Shown here: in pieces, positions 31,101 to 35,927 of the stretch
Numbering within the stretch: the first letter of the stretch is position 1
Layout: each line of letters starts with the position of its first letter
Source: Ciona savignyi
Taxonomy: Eukaryota > Chordata > Ascidiacea > Phlebobranchia > Cionidae
DNA length: 64,000 nucleotides
NCBI GenBank assembly: GCA_000149265.1
Contig: CH002711.1
Location: forward strand, 554,686-618,685
Direction: 5' to 3'
Notes under the pieces: model-generated
Databases searched by the model: none
What the model was told of the DNA's origin: nothing
The model's input: the letters and a program-made list of their open reading frames with translations, nothing else
Made by a program: the position numbers and the translations under genes

Positions 31101-32435
31101 ATAAGCTTTAATGTATTATGTATCTTCCAGAGTGACGTTGATTTCTTCGCTTACTGGAACACAAGCGACCATTACAAGTTCCGTGTGGTGCAAGTTACCA
31201 ACGTACACGCACAAAATGACGTGTACAACGCAGTGCATGACGTCACGAACAAGTTTGGTTTGCAAAATCCTGCAATAAAGGTATGTACTTATTCCGAAAA
31301 ATATTTAAAAGTTGGTTTATGAAGTATAAAAACTACATTATTGACTAAAAATATAAACTGCGACTTGTATAATGAATGGACGGATGTGTTCTATCCGGGA
31401 GAGAAATCACGTTGAAGTATTTATCCATGTGATGTCTTATAACTCGCGCCGGCGGTACAATTGTTGAAGCTAATGCAATGCGTTGTATATAATTGAAACA
31501 TTGTTGGCAAGGACGATGACATCTTATGTACCTTGCCCAAGAACACGTTCGACTTAATAGTGTATAATTTCGATATTATAAAATTTTGAAAAAAAACAAA
31601 AAAACGAGGCATTGTCCCTTTAAGCAAAGCGTCCACAATAAAAAAAATAAACTTTTCGATAAAATCTGTAATCATCACCAGTGCAAAAAGGAAAAGAGCT
31701 AGTTTAGTTGTTTGTCGCTTGTTAATGACAAGAATTAAGTAGCATGATCGTTAATTATGAAATAAATGAAAAAAATGGAAAACGCATCAATGTAGATTCA
31801 CGCCATCTAATATGGGTAAAAAGACGCCCTCGTTAAAAACCTAATTATTAAGAAATAGGTATATTAGGAAAGTTGCAATCTGCGCAACTGCTTTGATTTT
31901 AGCCATACATAGCCGGTCTGATTTATTTCGCAATGATCATATTTTTATTCACAGTGGTTAGGATAGTATATTCAAGTTTATTCCCGTGATTGGCAAAACG
32001 GAATTACTTCGCGCCCAGTCGGTTTACCGTAGCTATTGCAGTGTGGTTGTATGATTAAAACGTTTCTTCAGTTTTGGTAAAACCGATTAATTTACTGGGT
32101 TCGAGCAATATCCACAAAATACCTTACTCATGGACACAACCGACTAGCTAGCTACTAGTTTCGACCAAAAATCTAAAAGGCGCCGCACTGACTCACCAAG
32201 CTATTCGGAGTGGTCGTTGTGAATATGAACGTCGTCTGCAGTCCTATATGTACTCACCTCGTATGAAAACCAATGCGACTATCGATCCAAATCCCTTCAT
32301 ACTTTTCAGGTTGTAAAAGTAAGCGCGTTGAACTCGACTTTAAGCCAGGCTTTAACCCTGGGCTTGGACGCCGCATTTTCTGGTCCAATTGCGATGAAGC
32401 TTCCACCGGACGAAGACGATCAGCCTGTAAACTGA
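1..32435 (+). CDS. Giant secreted vWA/VWD/VWC/CTCK mucin-like protein (5' end outside window)
   Basis: One spliced gene of about 3,880 codons within the window. Exons: 1-1112, 1175-1311, 1822-2055, 2553-2781, 3343-3384, 3986-4128, 4445-4622, 4983-5273, 5580-5630, 5865-5900, 6584-6723, 7363-7540, 7905-8192, 8383-8421, 8887-9032, 9753-9909, 10124-10489, 10744-10956, 11403-11551, 12104-12316, 12547-15113, 15334-15583, 16448-17119, 17450-17679, 18005-18218, 18789-18854, 18955-19019, 19358-19553, 19886-20133, 20550-20754, 21074-21171, 21689-21815, 22228-22359, 22671-22885, 23172-23355, 23745-23989, 24276-24330, 24526-24698, 25102-25206, 25867-26047, 26390-26430, 27840-27959, 28153-28260, 28626-28754, 29147-29186, 29836-30065, 30595-30714, 31131-31280, 32310-32435 (TGA). 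Every junction is GT-AG and phase-compatible; total length is one base short of a multiple of three because of exon 17450-17679. The architecture resembles gel-forming mucins and von Willebrand factor (VWD-C8-TIL-VWC-CTCK), so a secreted, disulfide-linked multimer is inferred. Exact orthologue unknown; exon edges are hand calls. Confidence 0.88.
1175..2781 (+). CDS. vWA domain 1 (intact metal site), exons of the giant gene
   Basis: Three exons (1175-1311, 1822-2055, 2553-2781; phases 1-0, 0-0, 0-1) encode a full von Willebrand A domain. It opens with a Cys, then the hydrophobic strand DLELVVD and the metal-ion-dependent adhesion site (MIDAS) motif DSSYS. The second exon has TRVGLMQYS at its edge, a TYTYHAL helix that can supply the MIDAS Thr, and the strand VVVLITDGRAK with the third MIDAS acid. 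The third exon has FHLITIGVG and ends at SICRAPQH, the closing Cys. All key residues are present, so this domain should bind a divalent cation and a ligand, unlike most later copies. Intron 2056-2552 carries a SINE relic. Confidence 0.93.
2125..2352 (-). repeat. tRNA-related SINE, degenerate copy
   Basis: Shares blocks with the better copies at 6874 and 9411: a GTTTATT...GTGAATGGAAAA start, GCTATTGCAGTGTGTTGT, AAGGACAAAACCAACTAGCTA and a CCTGCAACCTTTTGG end. The tRNA-like end is at the right, so the element reads on the minus strand. Confidence 0.75.
3343..3384 (+). CDS. Mini-exon, Thr/Pro linker after vWA-1
   Basis: A 42-base exon between a TTTTTATTACAG acceptor and an AG/GTGTGG donor, phase 1 at both ends. 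It encodes a Val/Thr/Pro stretch (VVLTTTVPTVQP). Because it is symmetric it can be skipped without changing frame. It joins vWA-1 to vWA-2. Confidence 0.72.
3427..3452. repeat. (TA)n microsatellite
   Basis: About 12 TA dinucleotides in the intron after the first linker exon. Confidence 0.9.
3986..5273 (+). CDS. vWA domain 2 (DGSRS motif), exons of the giant gene
   Basis: Exons 3986-4128, 4445-4622 and 4983-5273. The domain opens ECWYMPPTDIIFVLDGSRS, giving the second and last intact DxSxS MIDAS motif of the array. The second exon starts VGVFLYDNELH and the third contains ARKIAVIEVTRTQ, where the acidic residue normally found after the beta strand (ITDG in vWA-1) is missing. It closes at LKQHICGG. 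Metal binding is plausible but weakened. Exon phases repeat the 1-0, 0-1, 1-1 pattern used by vWA-3 and vWA-4. Confidence 0.9.
5580..5900 (+). CDS. Two Thr-rich mini-exons linking vWA-2 and vWA-3
   Basis: Exons 5580-5630 (51 bases, PPVTTTTATTSTTITT) and 5865-5900 (36 bases, GPTTAQSTAITQ), both phase 1 to phase 1 with good acceptors (CTTCTAG, TTGTTACAG) and donors (GTATCT, GTAAGT). They encode short linkers probably bearing O-glycans. Symmetric phase allows in-frame skipping. The acceptors and frame fit are convincing, but short exons are the least certain calls in this gene. Confidence 0.7.
6584..8192 (+). CDS. vWA domain 3 (degenerate MIDAS DGSQG)
   Basis: Exons 6584-6723, 7363-7540 and 7905-8192. 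It opens DCSSMPPTDILFILDGSQG, so the last Ser of DxSxS is Gly. The wording CxxMPPTDI is shared with vWA-2, pointing to a tandem duplication of these two domains. The second exon starts VGVNFYSDALHTDYPNGF, again close to vWA-2. The third has QKVAVVTITDLAPP, keeping an acid after the strand. It closes at LTQRICG. Intron 6724-7362 holds a SINE copy. Confidence 0.9.
6874..7117 (-). repeat. tRNA-related SINE with GGATA tail repeats
   Basis: Good copy in an intron. The left end has tandem GGATA units (TATCC on the element strand), then TTTATCCCCGTGAATGGG, CGGAGCTATTGTAGTGTG, ATTAATCCGCTGGGTTCAGG and CCTTGCCCAAGGACACAACC. It is cut short before the tRNA-like head. Confidence 0.85.
8383..8421 (+). 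CDS. Mini-exon, Thr/Pro linker after vWA-3
   Basis: A 39-base exon with acceptor TGTCTTACAG and donor GTAGGA, phase 1 at both ends, encoding VTAVVTTPALPPK. It matches the other linker exons in size, phase and composition. Confidence 0.7.
8600..8836 (-). repeat. tRNA-related SINE, diverged copy
   Basis: Same block order as the 9411 copy with many changes, ending ACCTGCAACCCTTAGACTG and reaching to about 50 bases before the vWA-4 exon. Confidence 0.75.
8887..10489 (+). CDS. vWA domain 4 (degenerate MIDAS DSSSD)
   Basis: Exons 8887-9032, 9753-9909 and 10124-10489. It opens ACDSIPNDVIVLVDSSSD, where the final MIDAS Ser is Asp. The second exon reads FTTLLYDNETHEDYANYIS, similar to the start of the second exon in vWA-2. 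The third holds the strand LIRSAVILIDEDVAS and an acidic, Asn-rich insert (about 10300-10360, NGDTNVVNGDSD) not seen in the sister domains. It closes STRLCDG. A nearly full-length SINE ends about 40 bases before the acceptor at 9752. Confidence 0.88.
9411..9711 (-). repeat. Near full-length tRNA-related SINE (about 300 bp)
   Basis: Best copy in the window. On the element strand it starts with a tRNA-like head (CCGGCCGGTTAGTCTGGCGG...) and a degenerate B box, and ends in tandem TATCC units. I associate this family with the composite SINE described from Ciona (Cics-1), from memory only. It stops about 40 bases before the next exon. Confidence 0.85.
10744..10956 (+). CDS. Long Thr/Ser/Pro linker exon after vWA-4
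   Basis: A 213-base exon, phase 1 to phase 1, encoding a run rich in Thr, Ser, Pro and Val (for example TLIPTTSGLAVSTPS and VVTITPGVVLSTTSAV), ending RPPPGG. It has no Cys and no domain. The composition is like the 5' repeat exon but not periodic. A mucin-like spacer is the simplest reading. Confidence 0.82.
11403..12770 (+). CDS. vWA domain 5 (no MIDAS)
   Basis: Exons 11403-11551, 12104-12316 and the first part of the long exon beginning at 12547. It opens GFELVCDERANLAFIVDAKL, where DxSxS is replaced by DAKLI. The closing half, in the long exon, has the strand FILDRRPEHV and the helix LEALYSNNVTVAVY, ending at a Cys (SVCYDYPL). This is the first domain of the array with no trace of the MIDAS serines. 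It also marks the change from split to unsplit coding. Confidence 0.83.
12547..15113 (+). CDS. 2.57-kb single exon carrying vWA domains 5(part)-9
   Basis: One open exon (acceptor TTTTTCAG before 12547, donor GTTTGTG after 15113, phase 0 in and 2 out). It encodes the end of vWA-5, all of vWA-6, -7 and -8, and most of vWA-9. Domain starts are recognised by Cys followed by a hydrophobic strand and one Asp: CSHLVADLVFLIDRKYL, CSPDIDVVFIVDEQLV, CSAADITFIYDVMLL, CKVDMVFVVDDAFTSS. None keeps DxSxS. Short Pro/Thr linkers separate them (PATVTATTPSL, PVEPSPAPPTEAPP). The same domains in the first 11 kb take three exons each, so this exon reflects intron loss or intron-free duplication. Confidence 0.93.
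15334..16930 (+). CDS. End of vWA-9 and vWA domain 10 (no MIDAS)
   Basis: Exons 15334-15583 and the 5' part of 16448-17119. The first finishes vWA-9 (ending near DSECDSRH), gives a Thr-rich linker (TTTSAPYVTTTTVAGV) and opens vWA-10 with CPLVMDVVFLVDKNLL, where DxSxS is lost. The second starts PEKSRFGIVKIGS and holds the strand KVLVLLLDQRP and the helix/strand LQRLNISLVTVG, closing at DILCHN. The 100-base assembly gap lies in the intron between them; since phase 0 joins phase 0 and the domain reads through, no coding need be missing, though this cannot be proved. Confidence 0.84.
15636..15915 (-). repeat. tRNA-related SINE running into the assembly gap
   Basis: Shows ATTCATGTTTATTCC, GTGCCTTGCCCAAGGACAC and a CTGCAACCCAGTAACTGAAA end, then runs into the N block. 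Collapse of repeats probably caused the gap. Confidence 0.8.
15916..16015. other. Assembly gap (100 N)
   Basis: Exactly 100 Ns, the usual placeholder for a gap of unknown size, inside the intron between exons 15334-15583 and 16448-17119. Confidence 0.99.
16930..18218 (+). CDS. vWA domain 11, interrupted by an apparent 1-base deletion
   Basis: The 3' part of exon 16448-17119 (CIYNADISVAVDTSHM), exon 17450-17679 and exon 18005-18218. Exon 17450-17679 starts in phase 0 as VSIASYARNLILASNFTNPSL. Homology-like reading then continues one frame over, from 17512, as NESMVKAVKSIQTS. The original frame stops at a TAA near 17596-17598. The exon is 230 bases where 231 would keep phase. The last exon (DDMSNAPGKLNSL, ending FHKLCG) is again in good frame. 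DTSHM keeps Asp and Ser but lacks the second MIDAS Ser. A sequencing error and a true lesion are both possible. Confidence 0.78.
17505..17515 (+). other. Probable 1-base deletion (frameshift) in vWA-11
   Basis: Between the codons for NPS and NES one base is missing. The bases before AAC GAG TCC ATG number 8 where a multiple of three is needed. All other 48 exons placed keep a single frame, so this is the only break seen in the gene. Confidence 0.7.
18789..19553 (+). CDS. Linker and Cys-rich module before VWD
   Basis: Exon 18789-18854 is a phase 1-1 Thr/Ser linker (TTTEQPESTSAFQ). Exons 18955-19019 and 19358-19553 encode a Cys-rich segment: DKCAYYD, then CRYYVCSEDGSM, CDETRKPTC, GFEPVLYYDADCECQWQCQC. 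The spacing, with a final CxCxWxCxC, resembles the segment that precedes VWD domains in gel-forming mucins. It switches the protein from the vWA array to the mucin/VWF-like tail. Confidence 0.83.
19886..21171 (+). CDS. VWD domain
   Basis: Exons 19886-20133, 20550-20754 and 21074-21171. It starts CYCTIAADPGYHTFDG, the hallmark of VWD domains (usual form GDPHYxTFDG). The middle exon carries VVLKLPHEEMIHGYKVQL and LGLEVKYVPAVHYVTISLP. It ends GMCGDCNG, equivalent to the CGLCGNxNG of von Willebrand factor; the CxxC (here CGDC) is the vicinal-Cys motif tied to intermolecular disulfide exchange in VWF D domains. Exon order and cysteine pattern support one complete VWD. A role in multimer assembly is inferred from the family. 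Confidence 0.92.
21308..21585 (+). repeat. tRNA-related SINE, plus orientation
   Basis: The family read in the other direction: GGTTGCCGGTTCAAAA, then GGTTGTGGTATGGGCAAGGC, ending ACAGGGATAAACATGAATAT followed by CCAATCCTA. One of the few plus-strand copies in gene 1. Confidence 0.72.
21689..22359 (+). CDS. C8 domain
   Basis: Exons 21689-21815 and 22228-22359. The first has CLKPEPLNQHC, PLCLKISEGEEFARC and the motif RSVVDY; the second continues YYIACRNETCSKNYPACDWLAAFAEACRHGG and VCVRWRTDTAC (shown in pieces). The pattern of Cys around a VD-Y step and the CDWLAAFAEAC helix is the C8 module that follows VWD in mucins and VWF. The phase 1 join gives Lys before SYY. Confidence 0.88.
22671..22885 (+). 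CDS. TIL (trypsin-inhibitor-like) Cys-rich domain
   Basis: One exon reading RCPAGRVYDACRHEPYEKSC, then VEGCFLNCSADEVVVDGACR and ICTTCFD. The C-P-x-G-x-x-Y-x-x-C start and GCFxxCxxxxxxxxGxC core are those of TIL domains, completing the VWD-C8-TIL assembly. In mucins this unit is structural and not an inhibitor. Phase 1 in, 0 out. Confidence 0.88.
23172..26047 (+). CDS. VWC-like Cys-rich modules, first block
   Basis: Exons 23172-23355, 23745-23989, 24276-24330, 24526-24698, 25102-25206 and 25867-26047. Repeated VWC hallmarks are visible: GEKWVPSMSSCRECECD ending DPCCPIQQHC; CRPVYRCECD and SCCPLIKCVC; GDWWLADDNPCTNCTC; NQCCPQC; GEEWSADVEGCLRRSC and ESCCVQCRC. The modules are diverse in length and some lack a canonical half, so the count (about four) is approximate. 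VWC modules in VWF and mucins form the stem before the cystine knot. Confidence 0.84.
24820..25003 (+). repeat. tRNA-related SINE, plus orientation, internally shortened
   Basis: Clear tRNA-like head (CCGGCTGGTTGGCTAAGTGG, then CAGAAAGGTTGCAAG) followed by a short body and a tail ending ATGAAGAATATCCTATA. Not a functional tRNA: the B box is broken and no cloverleaf closes. Confidence 0.68.
26390..29186 (+). CDS. VWC-like modules, second block
   Basis: Exons 26390-26430 (PDAVCLVNGTLLQ), 27840-27959 (RPGDNFNINECTRCNC), 28153-28260 (EVMGSCCGLC), 28626-28754 (HRCSQYKCIAD) and 29147-29186 (DDDGCCAEC). Two VWC-type modules are spread over these exons, each with a CxxCxC centre and a closing CCxxC. 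Exon 26390-26430 is only 41 bases; it joins in phase 0 to 27840 across an intron that holds two hAT-type elements. The acceptor of 27840 is 30 bases from the end of the second element. Confidence 0.82.
26750..27579. mobile_element. Non-autonomous hAT-type DNA transposon (830 bp)
   Basis: Terminal inverted repeats start CAGTGGTTCCCAAA and end TTTGGGAACCACTG, with GCGACCC / GGGTCGC repeated further inside. It is flanked by an 8-bp target duplication with one mismatch (TGCCATAA before, TGCTATAA after). The 8-bp duplication and CAGTGG ends are typical of hAT elements. No transposase frame is present; the small open frames inside are chance. Confidence 0.9.
27611..27807. mobile_element. hAT-type MITE (197 bp)
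   Basis: Inverted ends CAGTGGTTCTTAAACT and AGTTTAAGAACCACTG, flanked by an 8-bp duplication (TTTTAAGG / CTTTAAGG, 7 of 8). It lies 31 bases from the larger hAT element and its right end is 32 bases before the exon starting at 27840. The ends of the two elements are related, so both may have been moved by one transposase. Confidence 0.9.
29536..29814 (-). repeat. tRNA-related SINE, diverged copy
   Basis: Has TTTATGTTTATTTTCGTGAA, GAGCTATTGCAATATGTTTG, GCTTTGCCCAGACACTC and a CTTGCAACCTTTCAGCTAAA head. It ends about 20 bases before the CTCK exon acceptor. Confidence 0.75.
29836..30714 (+). CDS. C-terminal cystine knot (CTCK) domain
   Basis: Exons 29836-30065 and 30595-30714. The pattern reads CYQAQRTCQ, then SISGCETDRPVELAYCHGEC, HCTCCSATDYYNMSIPATCGNG and ITACTCLENKNC. 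The C-x-G-x-C knot (here CHGEC), the CxCC ring partner and the final CxC are all present. In mucins, VWF and norrin-type proteins this domain makes tail-to-tail dimers, so dimerisation is the inferred role. Unusually the protein goes on beyond it. Confidence 0.92.
30740..30900 (-). repeat. Partial tRNA-related SINE
   Basis: Only the tail half is present: CAGTTTTATCCCCATCGATG, then TTACCAGCGCTATTGCAGTG and TTAACCCATTAAG. It joins directly to a degenerate tandem repeat. Confidence 0.65.
30903..31040 (+). repeat. Degenerate short tandem repeat, unit near GGGTTCAGTTGTAAA
   Basis: Roughly eight imperfect copies of a 14-17 base unit (TTAGTTGTAAAG, TTCAGTTGTAAAAG, TTCATTTGTAAATG, TTCCGTTGTAATGG and so on) in the intron before the exon at 31131. 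Confidence 0.8.
31131..32435 (+). CDS. Cys-free C-terminal tail after the cystine knot
   Basis: Exons 31131-31280 and 32310-32435, both phase 0, with TGA at 32433-32435. The tail (about 90 residues) reads in part FFAYWNTSDHYKFRVVQVT, NAVHDVTNKFG and ALTLGLDAAFSGPIAMKLP, ending acidic (PPDEDDQPVN). It has no Cys and matches no family I know. Splice sites are good (CTTCCAG, GTATGT, CTTTTCAG). A SINE (31957-32210) sits in the last intron. Confidence 0.83.
31957..32210 (-). repeat. tRNA-related SINE in the last intron of the giant gene
   Basis: Left end GGTTAGGATAG, then TTATTCCCGTGATTGGCAAA, TAGCTATTGCAGTGTGG, CTGGGTTCGAGCAATAT and GGACACAACCGACTAGCTAG, ending in a diverged tRNA-like head. Confidence 0.8.
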
Positions 32436-32509
32436 TTTGAAAACGTGGCTGATTTTGTGGGGTTGCGTTAATCCCCTCGTCCTCTGTACATTTTGTTTTA
32501 TATTTGAGC

Positions 32510-32515
32510 AATAAA
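32510..32515 (+). terminator. Polyadenylation signal AATAAA of the giant gene
   Basis: AATAAA lies 75 bases after the TGA stop. It is the first canonical signal downstream, giving a very short 3' untranslated region. Confidence 0.7.
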
Positions 32516-32529
32516 AGTGCATAGCAGCG

Positions 32530-35500
32530 CTAAATTGTTTACCTTGTGGATGGACTTGGGTGTTAAGGCTGTTTTTACTTATTCGTAGTGTAATTTGGGC
32601 GGCTATTCAGTCAGCAACTCGAAGTTTTGGTGTTTAAAACCTATTATGTTGTCCGTTTATCTGTCTCGTCTTTAAACGCACGATTCGTCAGCAAGGATTT
32701 CGGGTTCGTACTTTATTTATGTTGGCCAAGCTGACCGTTCGTCCACTGTAATATGACAAAGTTCCTAACGGACGTCACCCAAACCAGTGAAATCAAATAT
32801 TTAGAGAACACGAGTCAATCAAGAACGACTCTAGTGTGCGCAAAGAACGCCAAAATAGCTCCCGCAACCGAACGGATATTCTGACGAATTTTTAATTGAA
32901 TTTGGAAACCGGAAAAGCGAAAGTGATTTAATTTAAATATTAAATAAGGCTCGACCGATTATAGCTCCATTACATTAGAATTTAATTAACAATCCATTCA
33001 ATGATAAACAAGTGACGATCTTTCTATAGTTTATAACAGAACTAACGTATTGCAAATAGCCGACTGTTAGGTCCAATGAAATCATTTTCAATAAAAACAA
33101 ACCACGCTATAACACATAATCAATAGGTGTATTTCAGTCAACCAATAGGGAACAATGCATTTTATATTTGTAGTGCACATTACACATTGGTTTATTAACT
33201 TGAGAATTAACACTATCATCATACTTTAAATTATGTAATAGTTCTAATTTCCCAGCTGGGGGCACACAGGCAAACTTAAGAGTTTTAACGCATTTGCCGC
33301 ACTAGCGGGTAAACATTAGTATCCTATCCCAAAATGCACTTTCATCGCTATGTATTGTTGGGTTGCTTAATCGATTAATTAGTTAATATGATAGTACGTC
33401 ATTGTTAACAATTTCTTCGAAGTCATCAGTTTGAGGTCGTGCTGTTGCAAGGAACAGAATAGTTGTTATATAATGGTATGACCGGGCGTGATAAAGCATA
33501 TTTAATTTAGGCTACCGGTAGATTAGCGTCGGCCTGTGCTAAAAGCGTAAACTTAACGTATGTTGTAATTTCCTTTCAAATGTTCACTATTTCTGGAGAT
33601 GCCCCATACCTAATCGAGATTGTGTACTAAAACTAAACATGGTAAAAACTTAACCCGCGAAGTGATTTCGGTTGCGAATATTCAAACGTCACTTTTTCAC
33701 AACGTATATGATCATTAGTGAAGAAATATCCAATTTTACAGAATTCTGTTTTACTAAGTCACCCATCATCTCTACAACGATTGCGGTGATTTTTTTGTAA
33801 GCCTGCTTCCGAACTATTGACTTAGATACCCAAGGCAAGACTCAGTGTTTTTGGCAGTGCTTAACATTTACCATATAGGAAAACCAAAATATATTTAACT
33901 ATCTCTGCCATTGCCTAATGGCGTAATATAAACATTTGGATGTATACCACGTTGCTATGGAATGGCCATTTTAGAACTGCCATTTACATTCCTGGTCTCA
34001 ATATGTTAGGTTAGAATATGTAGGACAAAATGCGTTGGCAAGAAAGTCACGGTAAACAGCGTGATGATTAAAAAAATAAGCTGATTATATGAATTATGTG
34101 GGCGTTTGACCGAATGTTTAACGCGATTTATACATATTCCTATTTTTTATACAATAATGGTCTTGGTGACGAGATCCCATCGTTTGGTCTTAATTAAATT
34201 TGGATCGCTTAATATTGTTCTTTTACCTAGGTTTGGCGGCCGCGTCCGCTATATTTATTACATTATATCCTTTTTTAATGACGTGTTTTAACGACTGTTC
34301 GTTTTGCCGTCTTTTCCCGTTCCTGTGTCGTGATTATTTTTTTTAAACTGGGGCAAAAAATGAATAAACTAAACTAAACTAAACTATTCCCTCATGGAAC
34401 TAAAACCCAGCCCGGTAGAAAAAACACAAGATTGCCGCGTTCTTAATCGTAAAAGGCGGTTCTTTCATGTTTTATTCCTTTTTTTAATTTATTTGCATCA
34501 ATCTATTGAATTCCATTTGTTTAAAGTAATGTGGGGAATTGACCGAGACGCCGTTGTCCAAAGTGCAATGAGAGCCGATCCAGCAACAACTTCTAGGTGA
34601 TATTCCATCGATCAGGTAAAAAAGGTATATTTTTAAATGGTCTTAATTTTACTTTATTACTAGGTAAAACCCGGCGTGTTAATATCTGGTTACATCATCA
34701 TTGCGTTTTAAATAAATCAAATAAGCCGTTTAATGTCAACTAAGACAGTTTAGCATCTATTACAAAGTGGACAAAATTTGATTTATGATACGGACATTTT
34801 CTTTTGCTAGTAAGCAAAACGTGACAACTGGTATTATGTGAACAACTGTGGCAAGTAGCCTAATATACTTATGGCTTTATGTTTAATGCGTAAGAGTTAC
34901 GTTTTTGGAAACTTCCTTTCGGCGTTTGCCTTTTCCCCGGAAATACAAAACCTAATTGGGAATTTACAATGAAAAGTGTATAATAATAGCATGAAACTCT
35001 CGATTGCAAAATATTACGTCACTTCCATCAGGACATCACATGCAAACGTGTACGTTCTAAAATCTATTTTAACTCGAAGTGAGGTGGTCAATGCACTTGA
35101 TATAGACATTACATTTTGGTTGTTGCAAGAAGCACACATCTATGCACTCTGTACCAGCCCTGTACAATTTTAAAATTCTTTCTTAAGTATTTCGACATGT
35201 GCAGTATAGCGCATTACCGTATATGTAAGCCGAACGCGCGGTTAATAGGAAAATTGTGTATGCGAAAATCGACATCCGGGATTTGACTGATAGCTACTGA
35301 CGTAAGCAAAGTCATGATATTTACAATCAAACTCGTCATCTAACTTTTTGAACCCAGTTACTTCATGCAATGGTTTATTTTCGATTAGCTTTTTATTGAC
35401 TTTCCGCACGAAAAGTGTTTTGCCTCGCGTTACCCTCAGCGTGATACAGCAGTGATGCTCTCTAGTTAGCAATAAAATCACCTATAACTAAGTTGCAATT

Positions 35501-35785
35501 CATGTTATGATGCATCGCATTGGTAATTGATCGGGAAATTTTCAGTTCTAATTTTATCCGAACGAGTTAGAGTGCTAAGTAACTTTTCCTTCCTGTAATT
35601 GTTATTCTGCCTCGCGCTGCTCGGCTAATGCGAATTTGGAGAACGCTTCCGAAATTGTGAGTCATAGATCACGCACGGTAAGCCTCTTTCGGGCCTCGGA
35701 TGCAGTATGGAAGGAAATGAGTGTGGAAAAGATCGCTACTCGTTACCAAAATCTAAATAGTGCTTCCGGCTGAGGTGGTTTGAGA
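32530..35785. other. Intergenic region without a supportable gene
   Basis: About 3.2 kb between the poly(A) site of gene 1 and the TATA box of gene 2. Open frames are short, lack domain-like composition and have no splice-linked partners. It contains a short (AAACT)4 run at 34366-34385. Regulatory elements for gene 2 are likely here but none is called. Confidence 0.6.
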
Positions 35786-35789
35786 AAAG

Positions 35790-35796
35790 TATAAAA
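35790..35796 (+). promoter_or_regulatory. TATA box of the pseudoprotease gene
   Basis: TATAAAA stands 131 bases before the probable start codon at 35928, placing a start of transcription near 35820. The 5' untranslated stretch (35820-35927) is purine-rich with repeated AAAGAAAGATT-like blocks. No other TATA-like match is nearby. Confidence 0.65.
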
Positions 35797-35927
35797 GAGC
35801 CGCTAGAAAAATGATGAACCAAACCATTCGATACGAATATCAGAGTTAACAGAACAAAGAAAGATTAAAAGAAATTAAAACTTCAAAAAGAATAAAGAAA
35901 GATTTAAAGAAACTAAAACTTAAAAAT

